Source of the DNA: Neorhizobium sp. UBA7851 | GTDB lineage: Bacteria; Pseudomonadota; Alphaproteobacteria; Rhizobiales; Rhizobiaceae | Direction: 5' to 3' | DNA length: 36,939 nucleotides | Assembly (NCBI GenBank): GCA_002500765.1 | Contig: DLSX01000001.1 | Location: 335-37,273, forward strand | Part shown: positions 8,565 to 15,564 of the stretch, piece by piece | How the letters are laid out: each line of letters opens with the position of its first letter | Position numbering within the stretch: position 1 is the first letter of the stretch | Made by a program: the position numbers and the translations under genes | The notes under the pieces: model-generated | Told to the model about the DNA's origin: nothing | The model's input: the letters and a program-made list of their open reading frames with translations, nothing else | Databases searched by the model: none

Positions 8565-9946
8565 ACAGATCCTCCAATACCGCCCTTGTTGTCGACGACG
8601 ATGAGGCCATTCGCCAGATGCTCACGGCCGTTCTGACGAAGGCCGGCTATAGCGTCACAACAGCAAGCGATGGCGTGGCAGCCGTGGCGGAATTCTCGCT
8701 GCATCGGCCTGACATCGTGCTGATGGATATCCGCATGCCGAACATGACGGGGCTGCAGGCGCTGGCGGAAATACGGCGGATAGACCGCGCGGCCACCGTC
8801 ATTCTGATGACCGCCTATGCCGAAGTGGGCACCGCCGTACAGGCGATAAAGGACGGCGCCTTCGACTATATCATCAAGCCGTTCGATATTGCAGAAGTCA
8901 TGCTTCTGATCGGCAGGGCGCTGCAGATGCGAACCATGCGGGACGACATCGCCACGCTTCAGCGGGAGCTTTCCGCCAGTTATCGCATGGACCGGATCCT
9001 GACCAACAGTCCGAAGATGCTGGAACTGCTGCAGATGGTGGCGAAGGTCGCCAAAAGCAATGCAACGGTTCTGGTGACGGGAGAAAGCGGAACCGGCAAG
9101 GAAATGATTGCCTCCGCCATTCACTACAACAGCACGCGCAGCAACGGCCCTTTCGTCAAGATAAACTGCGCGGCCGTGCCCGAGGGCTTGCTGGAGAGCG
9201 AGTTTTTCGGCCACGAAAAAGGTGCCTTTTCGGGTGCCGTCGCCCGCAGGTCGGGGCGCTTCGAACAGGCGGATGGCGGAACCCTGTTTCTCGACGAGAT
9301 CGGCGATATTTCCGCCAGCCTGCAGGTCAAGCTTCTCAGGGTTCTGCAGGAGCGGGAATTCGAGCGTGTCGGCGGCGACAAGCCTATTCCGGCAGATGTC
9401 CGCATCGTCGTTGCGACCAACAGGAACCTGGAAGACATGGTCCGGCAGAATCTGTTTCGTCAGGACCTCTATTTCCGCCTCAACGTCGTTTCGCTGCGCA
9501 CCGTTCCCCTGCGCGAGAGGTTGGAGGACGTCCGGCTGCTCTCCAGCCACTTTCTCCAGCGTTTCGCGTCGGAAAACCATATCGAGGTCGACGGTTTCGA
9601 TCAGAGCGCCGTCGAATGCCTGACGCGTTATTCCTGGCCGGGAAATGTGCGCGAGCTTTCCAACGCGGTTGAACGTGCGGTTGTCATGAGCACGGGCGGA
9701 CTGGTTTTTGCAGAAGACCTGCCCGAACATATCGCATGCCCGCTTGAAGACGGAAGCGAGGCCATGTTGTTGGCCGAAACTGAAAATCCGGACAAGAACT
9801 TGCGCGACCTGATTTCGGATTATGAGGCACGGGTTATCACCGAGGCGCTCGCACGAAACGGTGGCAACAGGGTCAAGACGGCAAGACAGCTCGGCATCAG
9901 CCGTCGCTCACTGCTCTACAAGCTGCAGGAATACGAGATCACCTGA
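8561..9946 (+). CDS. atoC: AtoC-type sigma-54-dependent response regulator
   Basis: At 461 residues this matches the usual AtoC length. The receiver domain (1-120) has acidic pocket Asp12/Asp13, phosphoacceptor Asp56 in VLMDIRMP, Thr84 and Lys107. The central AAA+ sigma-54 activation domain has Walker A GESGTGKE (174-181), Walker B TLFLDE (241-246) and the sigma-54 contact loop. That loop reads GAFSGA (221-226) instead of the common GAFTGA. The C-terminal Fis-type helix-turn-helix lies near residues 432-458 (NRVKTARQLGISRRSLLYKL). It is coupled to atoS by an ATGA overlap. A sigma-54 promoter and paired inverted repeats lie just downstream, before atoD, and are its likely targets. Confidence 0.88.
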   Translation: MNRSSNTALVVDDDEAIRQMLTAVLTKAGYSVTTASDGVAAVAEFSLHRPDIVLMDIRMPNMTGLQALAEIRRIDRAATVILMTAYAEVGTAVQAIKDGAFDYIIKPFDIAEVMLLIGRALQMRTMRDDIATLQRELSASYRMDRILTNSPKMLELLQMVAKVAKSNATVLVTGESGTGKEMIASAIHYNSTRSNGPFVKINCAAVPEGLLESEFFGHEKGAFSGAVARRSGRFEQADGGTLFLDEIGDISASLQVKLLRVLQEREFERVGGDKPIPADVRIVVATNRNLEDMVRQNLFRQDLYFRLNVVSLRTVPLRERLEDVRLLSSHFLQRFASENHIEVDGFDQSAVECLTRYSWPGNVRELSNAVERAVVMSTGGLVFAEDLPEHIACPLEDGSEAMLLAETENPDKNLRDLISDYEARVITEALARNGGNRVKTARQLGISRRSLLYKLQEYEIT

Positions 9947-9969
9947 GCCATCTGGTTCTGCAGGTAACG

Positions 9970-10006
9970 GTGCGCAACCCTGTGCGCACTATGCATGATC
10001 TTGCAC
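9970..10006 (+). promoter_or_regulatory. Tandem upstream activator sites, likely for AtoC
   Basis: The first site is GTGCGCA (9970-9976), six bases, TGCGCAC (9983-9989), a perfect inverted repeat. The second is CTATGCA (9989-9995), five bases, TTGCAC (10001-10006), an imperfect TGCA-N6-TGCA copy. The centres are 19 bp apart, about two helical turns. They lie about 90-126 bp upstream of the expected sigma-54 start, the usual distance for enhancer-type activators. Confidence 0.6.
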
Positions 10007-10069
10007 GGCAAGCACCTGTTGCCGGCTGACGATCAGCAATTCCAGGGCACTTTTCGCATGAAATGAAGA

Positions 10070-10085
10070 TGGCACGCTTTGTGCA
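10070..10085 (+). promoter_or_regulatory. Sigma-54 (-24/-12) promoter of atoDAB
   Basis: TGGCACG at 10070-10076 matches the -24 consensus exactly. After CTTT comes GTGCA at 10081-10085, one base away from TTGCA. The invariant GG (10071-10072) and GC (10083-10084) are separated by exactly ten bases. Transcription should start near 10096, giving a leader of about 126 bases before atoD. Confidence 0.8.
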
Positions 10086-10097
10086 ATTTACTTGAGC

Positions 10098-10144
10098 GAA
10101 CTGCCTGAAAACTTCTCTCCTGAAGCTTTTTTGACAGGCAGTTC
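10098..10144 (+). promoter_or_regulatory. Long hairpin at the 5' end of the atoDAB leader
   Basis: GAACTGCCTG (10098-10107) is the exact reverse complement of CAGGCAGTTC (10135-10144). Inside, AAAACTTC (10108-10115) pairs with GAAG (10122-10125) and TTTT (10127-10130) around a TCTCCT loop. The stem would start within two or three bases of the predicted transcript end. It is followed by AGGAGG (10145-10150), which has no start codon at usable distance. A 5' stability element or a regulatory leader is possible. Confidence 0.55.
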
Positions 10145-10221
10145 AGGAGGATCTGTTCTGCCGGCTCCCGTTTTCGCCGGCGGAAAATTCTCCTTCCCGT
10201 CAAGGAAAGGATGAATATTTC

Positions 10222-10884
10222 ATGAGTAAATTGCGAACGCTGGAAGAGGCCGTTGCCGCCATTCCCGATGGTGCGGTGTTGATGATCGGCGGCTTCATGG
10301 GCGCCGGAACACCCCATCGCCTGATGGATGAACTTGTTCGGCAGGGCAGGAAAGGCCTGACGGTCATCGCCAATGATACCGCCCGCCCGAACGTCGGCAT
10401 CGGCAAGCTGATCGATGCGAAACTGGTCGCGAAGCTGGTTACCAGCCATATCGGCACCAACCCCGAAACCCAGCGGCAGATGATTACCGGGGAAACGCAG
10501 GTCGAGCTCGTGCCGCAGGGTACGCTTGCAGAGCGTATCCGCTCCGGTGGCTTCGGCCTCGGCGGCGTGCTGACGCCGACCGGCGTGGGTACGACCGTGG
10601 AAGAGGGAAAGCAGACCATCGATATCGATGGCAAGACCTATCTGGTCGAGAAGCCGCTCAAGGCTGATTTCGCCCTGATCAACGCCAAGCGCGCCGACTA
10701 TTACGGAAATGTCGACTACGCGCTGACGGCACGCAACTTCAATCCGCTGATGGCGATGGCAGCCGAAACCGTGATCGTCGAAGCCGCGGATATCGTTCCC
10801 GTCGGCGTCATTCCCCCGGATGTCGTCGTCACTCCGAACGTCCTCGTCGACTACCTCATTGCTACGGAGAACCGTCATGGATGA
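10222..10884 (+). CDS. atoD: Acetate/acetoacetate CoA-transferase alpha subunit
   Basis: This 220-residue protein has the same length as E. coli AtoD. It is the alpha subunit of a 3-oxoacid CoA-transferase that moves CoA from acetyl-CoA to acetoacetate or short-chain fatty acids. The family signature GGFMGAGTPHRLMDE lies near residues 23-37, and LIVEKPLKADFALI-type sequence near 140 is also typical. The start ATG 10222 is preceded by AAGGAAAGG at 10202-10210. An ATG directly after that site opens only a four-codon frame. The gene is the first after the sigma-54 promoter and overlaps atoA by eight bases. Both subunits are needed for activity. Confidence 0.92.
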   Translation: MSKLRTLEEAVAAIPDGAVLMIGGFMGAGTPHRLMDELVRQGRKGLTVIANDTARPNVGIGKLIDAKLVAKLVTSHIGTNPETQRQMITGETQVELVPQGTLAERIRSGGFGLGGVLTPTGVGTTVEEGKQTIDIDGKTYLVEKPLKADFALINAKRADYYGNVDYALTARNFNPLMAMAAETVIVEAADIVPVGVIPPDVVVTPNVLVDYLIATENRHG

Positions 10885-11533
10885 AAAGACTTTGATCGCC
10901 AAGCGCGTGGCGCTTGAACTGCAGGACGGTTTCCTAGTCAATCTGGGCATTGGCCTGCCGACGATGGTCGCTGCCCATCTGCCGAAGGATATGAATGTCT
11001 TCTTCCAGTCGGAGAACGGGCTTATCGGCATGTCGGCGCTTCCCGAACAGGGTTTTGCGCTGGGGGACCTGACCGACGCAGGCGGTGCCTTCATCGGTGC
11101 ATTGCCGGGTGCCTGCGCCTTTGACAGCGCCACCTCCTTCGGGCTCATTCGGGGCGGGCATCTCGATGTCACCGTGCTTGGCGGCCTGCAGGTCGACCAG
11201 TCGGGGCAGCTTGCCAACTGGATGGTGCCGGGCAAGATGGTGCCGGGCATGGGCGGCGCGATGGACCTCGTCTCCGGCGCAAAACGCGTCATCGTCGCCA
11301 TGACCCACACGGCCAAGGGCGCACCGAAGATCCTCAAGAAGTGCACGCTTCCCCTGACCTCCGTTCGACGCGTCGATCTGGTGGTCACTGAAATGGCTGT
11401 GATCCAGCCAACCGCGGAAGGGCTCGTGCTTCTGGAAACTGCTCCGGGCGTGAGTGTCGACGAGGTTGTCGCCGCATCCGAAGCGAGACTGTTAATGCCG
11501 AAGGCTCCAGGCGTGATGGGCATCGCAGCCTGA
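10877..11533 (+). CDS. atoA: Acetate/acetoacetate CoA-transferase beta subunit
   Basis: This 218-residue beta subunit of the CoA-transferase carries the catalytic glutamate in QSENGLIGMS (Glu46), which forms the glutamyl-CoA intermediate. GIGLPTMVA near residue 24 and VPGKMVPGMGGAMDLV near 115 are hallmark segments. The ATG at 10877 overlaps the end of atoD by eight bases, as expected for equimolar subunits. In-frame sequence further upstream is low-complexity and read from within atoD, so it was not used. The partner is AtoD. The product acetoacetyl-CoA is split by the thiolase encoded next. Confidence 0.93.
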   Translation: MDEKTLIAKRVALELQDGFLVNLGIGLPTMVAAHLPKDMNVFFQSENGLIGMSALPEQGFALGDLTDAGGAFIGALPGACAFDSATSFGLIRGGHLDVTVLGGLQVDQSGQLANWMVPGKMVPGMGGAMDLVSGAKRVIVAMTHTAKGAPKILKKCTLPLTSVRRVDLVVTEMAVIQPTAEGLVLLETAPGVSVDEVVAASEARLLMPKAPGVMGIAA

Positions 11534-11544
11534 CCTGTCGGTTT

Positions 11545-11584
11545 GCGGGAGGGGCGGTATCCTCTCCTCCGTCGTCCCTCCCGC
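11545..11584 (+). promoter_or_regulatory. Stem-loop between atoA and atoB
   Basis: GCGGGAGGG (11545-11553) pairs perfectly with CCCTCCCGC (11576-11584) across a 22-base loop. A second small stem GGCTC/GAGCC lies at 11593-11607. No T-run follows either stem. The 175-base gap is long for this operon, so the stems may set the relative level of the thiolase or protect the atoDA message. Confidence 0.45.
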
Positions 11585-11708
11585 GTCATTCGGGCTCTTT
11601 GCGAGCCACTGTAAAGTCGAGGCGTGGATTGTCTGCGCCACGTTCCCTCTTATCGCTACGGATCCAGGCTTGGATGCCGATGGTTGCTGTGGCAGGATTG
11701 GAAAAACC

Positions 11709-12881
11709 ATGACCAATATCGTAATCGTCTCCGCCGCCCGCACGGCGATCGGCAAGTTCATGGGTGGGCTGTCCACCCTTCCCGCAAGCGAGCTGGGCTC
11801 GATCGTCATCCGCGAGGCTCTCGCCCGCGGCGGTGTCGAGGCATCCGCCGTTTCCGATGTCGTGCTCGGCCACGTGCTGAGCGCCGGCCAGGGCCAGAAC
11901 ACCGCCCGCCAGGCAGCCGTTGCCGCCGGCATTCCGATGGAAGCCACGGCACTCACCATCAATCAGGTCTGCGGCTCCGGCTTGCGCGCGGTAGCGCTCG
12001 GTGCCCAGTCGATCCTTTCCGGCGATGCCGATATCGTGGTGGCCGGCGGCCAGGAGAACATGAGCCTTGCGCCGCATGCCACAGTCCTGCGCTCAGGCAT
12101 CAAGATGGGCCCGGCCGAGTTCGTCGACACGATGATCAGGGACGGTCTGTGGGACGCCTTCAACGACTATCACATGGGCATCACCGCAGAAAACGTCGCC
12201 GAGAAATACAAGCTCACCCGTGAAGAACAGGATGCCTTCGCACTCGCCTCGCAGACCAAGGCTGCAGCGGCAATCGCCGATGGCCGGTTCAAGGCCGAGA
12301 TTGTTCCGGTCACGATCAAAACCCGCAAGGGCGATATCATCGTCGATACCGATGAGAACCCGCGCGCCACGACGCTGGAAGCGCTTGCCGGTCTGAAGCC
12401 TGCCTTCAAGAAGGACGGTACGGTAACGGCCGGCAATGCCTCGGGCCTCAACGATGGGGCTGCTGCCGTGGTTCTGATGCGCGAGGACGAAGCTGCCCGT
12501 CGTGGTCTCGCCCCGCTGGCCCGGATCGCCTCGTTTGCGACGATGGGCGTCGATGCGGCCATCATGGGAACCGGTCCGATCCCTGCCTCGCGCAAGGCAC
12601 TGGAACGGGCAGGCTGGACGATCGATGATCTCGACCTGATCGAGGCCAACGAGGCCTTTGCGGCGCAGGCGCTGTCAGTCAACCGTGATCTCGGCTGGGA
12701 TCCGGCCAAGGTCAATGTCAATGGCGGCGCAATCGCCATCGGCCATCCGATCGGTGCATCGGGTGCCCGCGTCCTAGTCACGCTTTTACATGCGCTGAAA
12801 GCCCGAAACGCGAAGAAGGGCCTCGCAACGCTCTGCATCGGCGGCGGAATGGGCATCGCCCTCTGCGTCGAAGCGATGTGA
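11709..12881 (+). CDS. atoB: Acetyl-CoA acetyltransferase (thiolase)
   Basis: This 390-residue thiolase has the complete catalytic set: nucleophile Cys88 in NQVCGSGLRA, His346 in GGAIAIGHPIGASGAR and Cys376 in LCIGGGMG. The length fits biosynthetic/degradative thiolases II. It cleaves acetoacetyl-CoA to two acetyl-CoA, completing the Ato pathway, or can run in reverse to feed polyhydroxybutyrate synthesis. The start ATG 11709 gives MTNIVIVSAARTAIG. A longer frame upstream adds 13 unlikely residues. The 175-base spacing from atoA leaves open a separate promoter, but none is obvious. A strong stem-loop follows the stop. Confidence 0.93.
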   Translation: MTNIVIVSAARTAIGKFMGGLSTLPASELGSIVIREALARGGVEASAVSDVVLGHVLSAGQGQNTARQAAVAAGIPMEATALTINQVCGSGLRAVALGAQSILSGDADIVVAGGQENMSLAPHATVLRSGIKMGPAEFVDTMIRDGLWDAFNDYHMGITAENVAEKYKLTREEQDAFALASQTKAAAAIADGRFKAEIVPVTIKTRKGDIIVDTDENPRATTLEALAGLKPAFKKDGTVTAGNASGLNDGAAAVVLMREDEAARRGLAPLARIASFATMGVDAAIMGTGPIPASRKALERAGWTIDDLDLIEANEAFAAQALSVNRDLGWDPAKVNVNGGAIAIGHPIGASGARVLVTLLHALKARNAKKGLATLCIGGGMGIALCVEAM

Positions 12882-12962
12882 TCCGGTTGCGTCAGCGGCT
12901 GCTTCCTGGGGCCGTTGACCATCTCGCACACGTCCCTCCTCAGCGTCCCTGCGGGATCCATG

Positions 12963-12993
12963 CCGGACAACTCCACTTGGTGGGGTTGTCCGG
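12963..12993. terminator. Strong hairpin after atoB
   Basis: CCGGACAAC (12963-12971) pairs with GTTGTCCGG (12985-12993). Inside, CCAC/GTGG (12973-12976 with 12980-12983) pairs around a three-base loop, with one T-G step between the two blocks. This makes a nearly continuous 14-bp stem. There is no T-run, so it is either a Rho-assisted end structure for the ato transcript or a regulatory hairpin. Confidence 0.5.
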
Positions 12994-13106
12994 TGCTGTT
13001 ATCTGCGGCATTCACTACCAAGTGTATGGAGATACGGCTCAATTTTCCGACGGGGTATTGCTTGTTCGCGAGAGATGCTTATCTCCGAAATATGGAGGAA
13101 ATCTCG

Positions 13107-13124
13107 ATGACACAGGTGAAGTGA
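13107..13124 (+). CDS. Possible five-residue leader peptide
   Basis: The best ribosome-binding site of this region (GGAGG, 13094-13098) is placed for an ATG at 13107, which encodes only MTQVK before a stop. That stop (TGA, 13122-13124) shares its A with the ATG of the membrane protein gene. The arrangement suggests translational coupling through a tiny leader. A sequencing error joining the two frames is the alternative. Confidence 0.3.
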   Translation: MTQVK

Positions 13125-13600
13125 TGGCTCTGGCCGCTGCCGTCGCGATCCTGTTGGTGGGGTTGCTGTTTCTCTTCAATCGACGTGCCGCCTATCCGGC
13201 ATTGGCGCTCGTGGCGATTATCGGCGTCACCGTTGCCGTTGCAACCGCTCTGCAACCCTCGACACGCCAGAACACGAAGGAAGCCGTCACCGCAAAAGCG
13301 TCAGTGGATCCGGCCGTATGTCCGGACCCGTCAAAACCTGTCGCGATCGAATTCCTCAATGGCAACAAAACGGCCGTCCAGCGCGTGTCATTCAGTCTAC
13401 TCGGACGCGTTGAGGGACATTCCTCGATTGCCTATCGCGGCTTTCTGAGGGACGACAAGATCACCGCGCCCGGGCAGGTCTCGGTGACCTGCTACGGACT
13501 ACTTCCGCTCGGCTTTGCTCCTCCCCGACCCGCGACGATCAAGCCCGACGACTATGATTGGTCCGTCGATATATCGCTTGTCGATTTCTCGACCCAGTAA
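13124..13600 (+). CDS. Small membrane-anchored protein of unknown function
   Basis: This 158-residue protein was not recognised. Two hydrophobic helices (about residues 3-18 and 24-42, including LLVGLLFLF and LALVAIIGVTVAVA) form a hairpin. A soluble region of about 115 residues with two cysteines (in PAVCPDP and SVTCYG) follows, probably on the periplasmic side, where the pair could form a disulfide. The gene follows atoB by 242 bases, with a stem-loop between, so it is likely separate from the ato operon. The start at 13124 shares a base with the stop of a five-codon frame that has the better ribosome-binding site. The next gene is convergent. Confidence 0.6.
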   Translation: MALAAAVAILLVGLLFLFNRRAAYPALALVAIIGVTVAVATALQPSTRQNTKEAVTAKASVDPAVCPDPSKPVAIEFLNGNKTAVQRVSFSLLGRVEGHSSIAYRGFLRDDKITAPGQVSVTCYGLLPLGFAPPRPATIKPDDYDWSVDISLVDFSTQ

Positions 13601-13639
13601 GCTCTCCCGGCTGAAACTCCCGGGCAAGCCAGGCTCCGT

Positions 13640-15487
13640 TCAACCGGCGAAGACTTGAACGGTGAGTCCTTCTTTGCGGAAAAGCCGCTCCAGCTCCTCG
13701 AGCTCGGGGCATTTCGGCGGGTTTTGCAACAGATCCGGGCTCAGATCGGCATCGGCAAGTGCAACAACTGCGGCTCTCAACACCGTCGTGCCGGCGGCGA
13801 TCTCGCCGCGAAGCTGCGGAACCAGCGTCTTGGCATGGATGAGATTGCTGTTTGCGATTGCGCTTATTGCAACTCCGTTTCGCCTTAAAGCCGGCGACAG
13901 GTCGAGAATGGCGCTGGTATCCGTCTGGCCGCGCCAGATGGCACGCCCCTCGCTCTGTTCGGCGATGTCTGCGTTGAAATCGGCACGCGCAATGGCAAAC
14001 CCGCCTTCGCTGGTCTGCAAGGTTCGCGGCGTGTGAATGCGGTGAATGCGGATATGCCAGGGAGCAGCCGGGAGAAGCCATGTCTCGACAGTCACGTCAT
14101 CCCAAGGCTTCCACCGCGAATAAAGCTTGTCGCCGGCAATCAGTGCCTCTTCCAGCACCTCGCGCATGCGAAAATGCACGCCGTCGTCGGAAAGGCCCAG
14201 CATCCCGTCAAAGCTCGCGGCGACAAAGTGGCGGTCGTTGAGTTCGATGTTGAAACCGTAACGCGTCGAATAGACGAATTTCGAATATTTCTCGTTGGCG
14301 CCGAGCATCCTGTCATGTTGCTGACCGGAGGAGAGAACGACCGTATTGCCCGGCGTGTGCATGGCCACCATACCGGCTTCCTTCAGCGGTACCGGATCGG
14401 CAAAGCTCGGGGCAGGGGTTTCGTCGGCTGCCCAGAAGGGATGATCGGCGGAAAGGGCCAGCGGCAGGAAAAATTTCAACGCCCAATAGGGAGAACCGGC
14501 CGAATTATAGCTCTCGCTCATCATCAGGTTGGGATACCCGTAACCGATGGACAGCACACCGTCGCGCTCGGCGATCGGCAGCTCCGACCACCAGCGGATA
14601 TGGCGCATGTAATAACCCTTGATTTCGCTCCAGGGCAGGGCCTCGACACCGGCAAAGGCCAGCGCACCCCAGATGCCGCCGCAGGCAAAACGATAGGTCT
14701 GGCTGCGGCCGAAGGCGAGGCTTGCGCCATCGGAACCGAACCAGTGGCGGATATCCTTGGCGAACACATGGGCCCGCTCGCGATAAGCCTCAGCGCGTTT
14801 GTTGTCGCCTTTGGCGATGACCGAATAGATCAGCGCGTAAAAATGCAGGGCAAAGGGCACATAATGGTCGACCCGCTGCACCGGCCCGTCGCGATACCAG
14901 CCTTCACCAAGCCGGAAGGCCTCCACTTCATCGAGATATTTTTCGGTGAGCGAGCGGTCGAAATCCACACCCGCCTGCGTCAGCCCGAGATCGATCAGGA
15001 CGCGAAAAAATTTCCAGTTGTTGTCGACGAATTCCTTTTCCCGCGCCGAAATCAGATAGGCGGCAATCGTCTTTTTCTGCGTCTCGCTCAACGGGTCCCA
15101 GATGAATTGTGGCACCATGGCGATGGCAAAACCGATGGCGGCAAGCTCCACCTGTCGCTGGTCGGTGCGTGAAACATCGCCCCAATATTCCGGGTGGTTC
15201 GGATCGGTGCCGTTGGCAAGGCCACGGCGATAAAGCTCCCAATGCGGAAAATCATAACCGCCGGCAGCGAACGGCACGATACCCCAGAGCGGCCGGGCAA
15301 AACCTTCAAGATCGGCCGCCGCGCGGTCGAAATGCGCACCGGTGGCGCTGAGCCGCACCCGCGCACCGCCCTCCGAGAAATAGGGAAGCAGCGGATTGAA
15401 GAGATCCATCACCGCCTTGGCGAGATCATCGCGGCTCAGGAGAGGATTGCCGTGGAGGGGATTGGCGCGGGCGGGATCATAGATCAT
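13640..15487 (-). CDS. DUF2264-family protein, toroid-fold candidate
   Basis: About 615 residues, reading toward lower coordinates. The sequence from NPLLSRDDLAKA through GYPNLMMSESYNS and PYWALKFFLPLALS is the pattern of DUF2264 proteins, whose N-terminal part is predicted as an (alpha/alpha) toroid like polysaccharide lyases and glucuronyl hydrolases. No signal peptide is seen, so it is probably cytoplasmic. The chosen ATG (15485-15487) has GGAAG four bases upstream. An ATG five codons further out (15502) is possible but lacks a ribosome-binding site. It follows the binding-protein gene of the minus-strand operon but lies just beyond that gene's terminator, so expression may depend on read-through. 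Its activity is unknown. Confidence 0.8.
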   Translation of the reverse strand: MIYDPARANPLHGNPLLSRDDLAKAVMDLFNPLLPYFSEGGARVRLSATGAHFDRAAADLEGFARPLWGIVPFAAGGYDFPHWELYRRGLANGTDPNHPEYWGDVSRTDQRQVELAAIGFAIAMVPQFIWDPLSETQKKTIAAYLISAREKEFVDNNWKFFRVLIDLGLTQAGVDFDRSLTEKYLDEVEAFRLGEGWYRDGPVQRVDHYVPFALHFYALIYSVIAKGDNKRAEAYRERAHVFAKDIRHWFGSDGASLAFGRSQTYRFACGGIWGALAFAGVEALPWSEIKGYYMRHIRWWSELPIAERDGVLSIGYGYPNLMMSESYNSAGSPYWALKFFLPLALSADHPFWAADETPAPSFADPVPLKEAGMVAMHTPGNTVVLSSGQQHDRMLGANEKYSKFVYSTRYGFNIELNDRHFVAASFDGMLGLSDDGVHFRMREVLEEALIAGDKLYSRWKPWDDVTVETWLLPAAPWHIRIHRIHTPRTLQTSEGGFAIARADFNADIAEQSEGRAIWRGQTDTSAILDLSPALRRNGVAISAIANSNLIHAKTLVPQLRGEIAAGTTVLRAAVVALADADLSPDLLQNPPKCPELEELERLFRKEGLTVQVFAG

Positions 15488-15516
15488 CGGTCTTCCAGTC
15501 ATCGATATATGCGGAC

Positions 15517-15555
15517 AAAAGAAAACCCCGCGAAATTTTTGGTCTCCGCGGGGTT
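15517..15555 (-). terminator. Rho-independent terminator after the binding-protein gene
   Basis: Read on the minus strand, AACCCCGCG (15555-15547) pairs with CGCGGGGTT (15532-15524) and is followed at once by TTCTTTT. This is a classic intrinsic terminator. It lies between the binding-protein gene and the DUF2264 gene, only about 15-30 bases before the latter starts. It would lower DUF2264 expression relative to the transporter. Confidence 0.85.
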
Positions 15556-15564
15556 CTGGAAATC

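Noticed and set aside
10145..10150. AGGAGG as the ribosome-binding site of a small leader gene
   Set aside because: No ATG, GTG or TTG lies at usable distance downstream; kept only as part of the leader observation.
6276..10449. Shared 16-mer GCTGGTTACCAGCCAT at 6276-6291 and 10434-10449
   Set aside because: The second copy lies inside atoD and encodes conserved residues (LVTSH), so the match is most likely chance, although the first copy may still be an operator.
10033..11589. Minus-strand open frame of 518 codons opposite atoD and atoA
   Set aside because: Antisense to two textbook CoA-transferase subunits; Ser/Pro/Arg-rich without structure.
12915..13124. 69-codon frame between atoB and the small membrane protein
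   Set aside because: It runs through the strong stem-loop, has no ribosome-binding site and no family pattern. Only its last five codons have a good start context.
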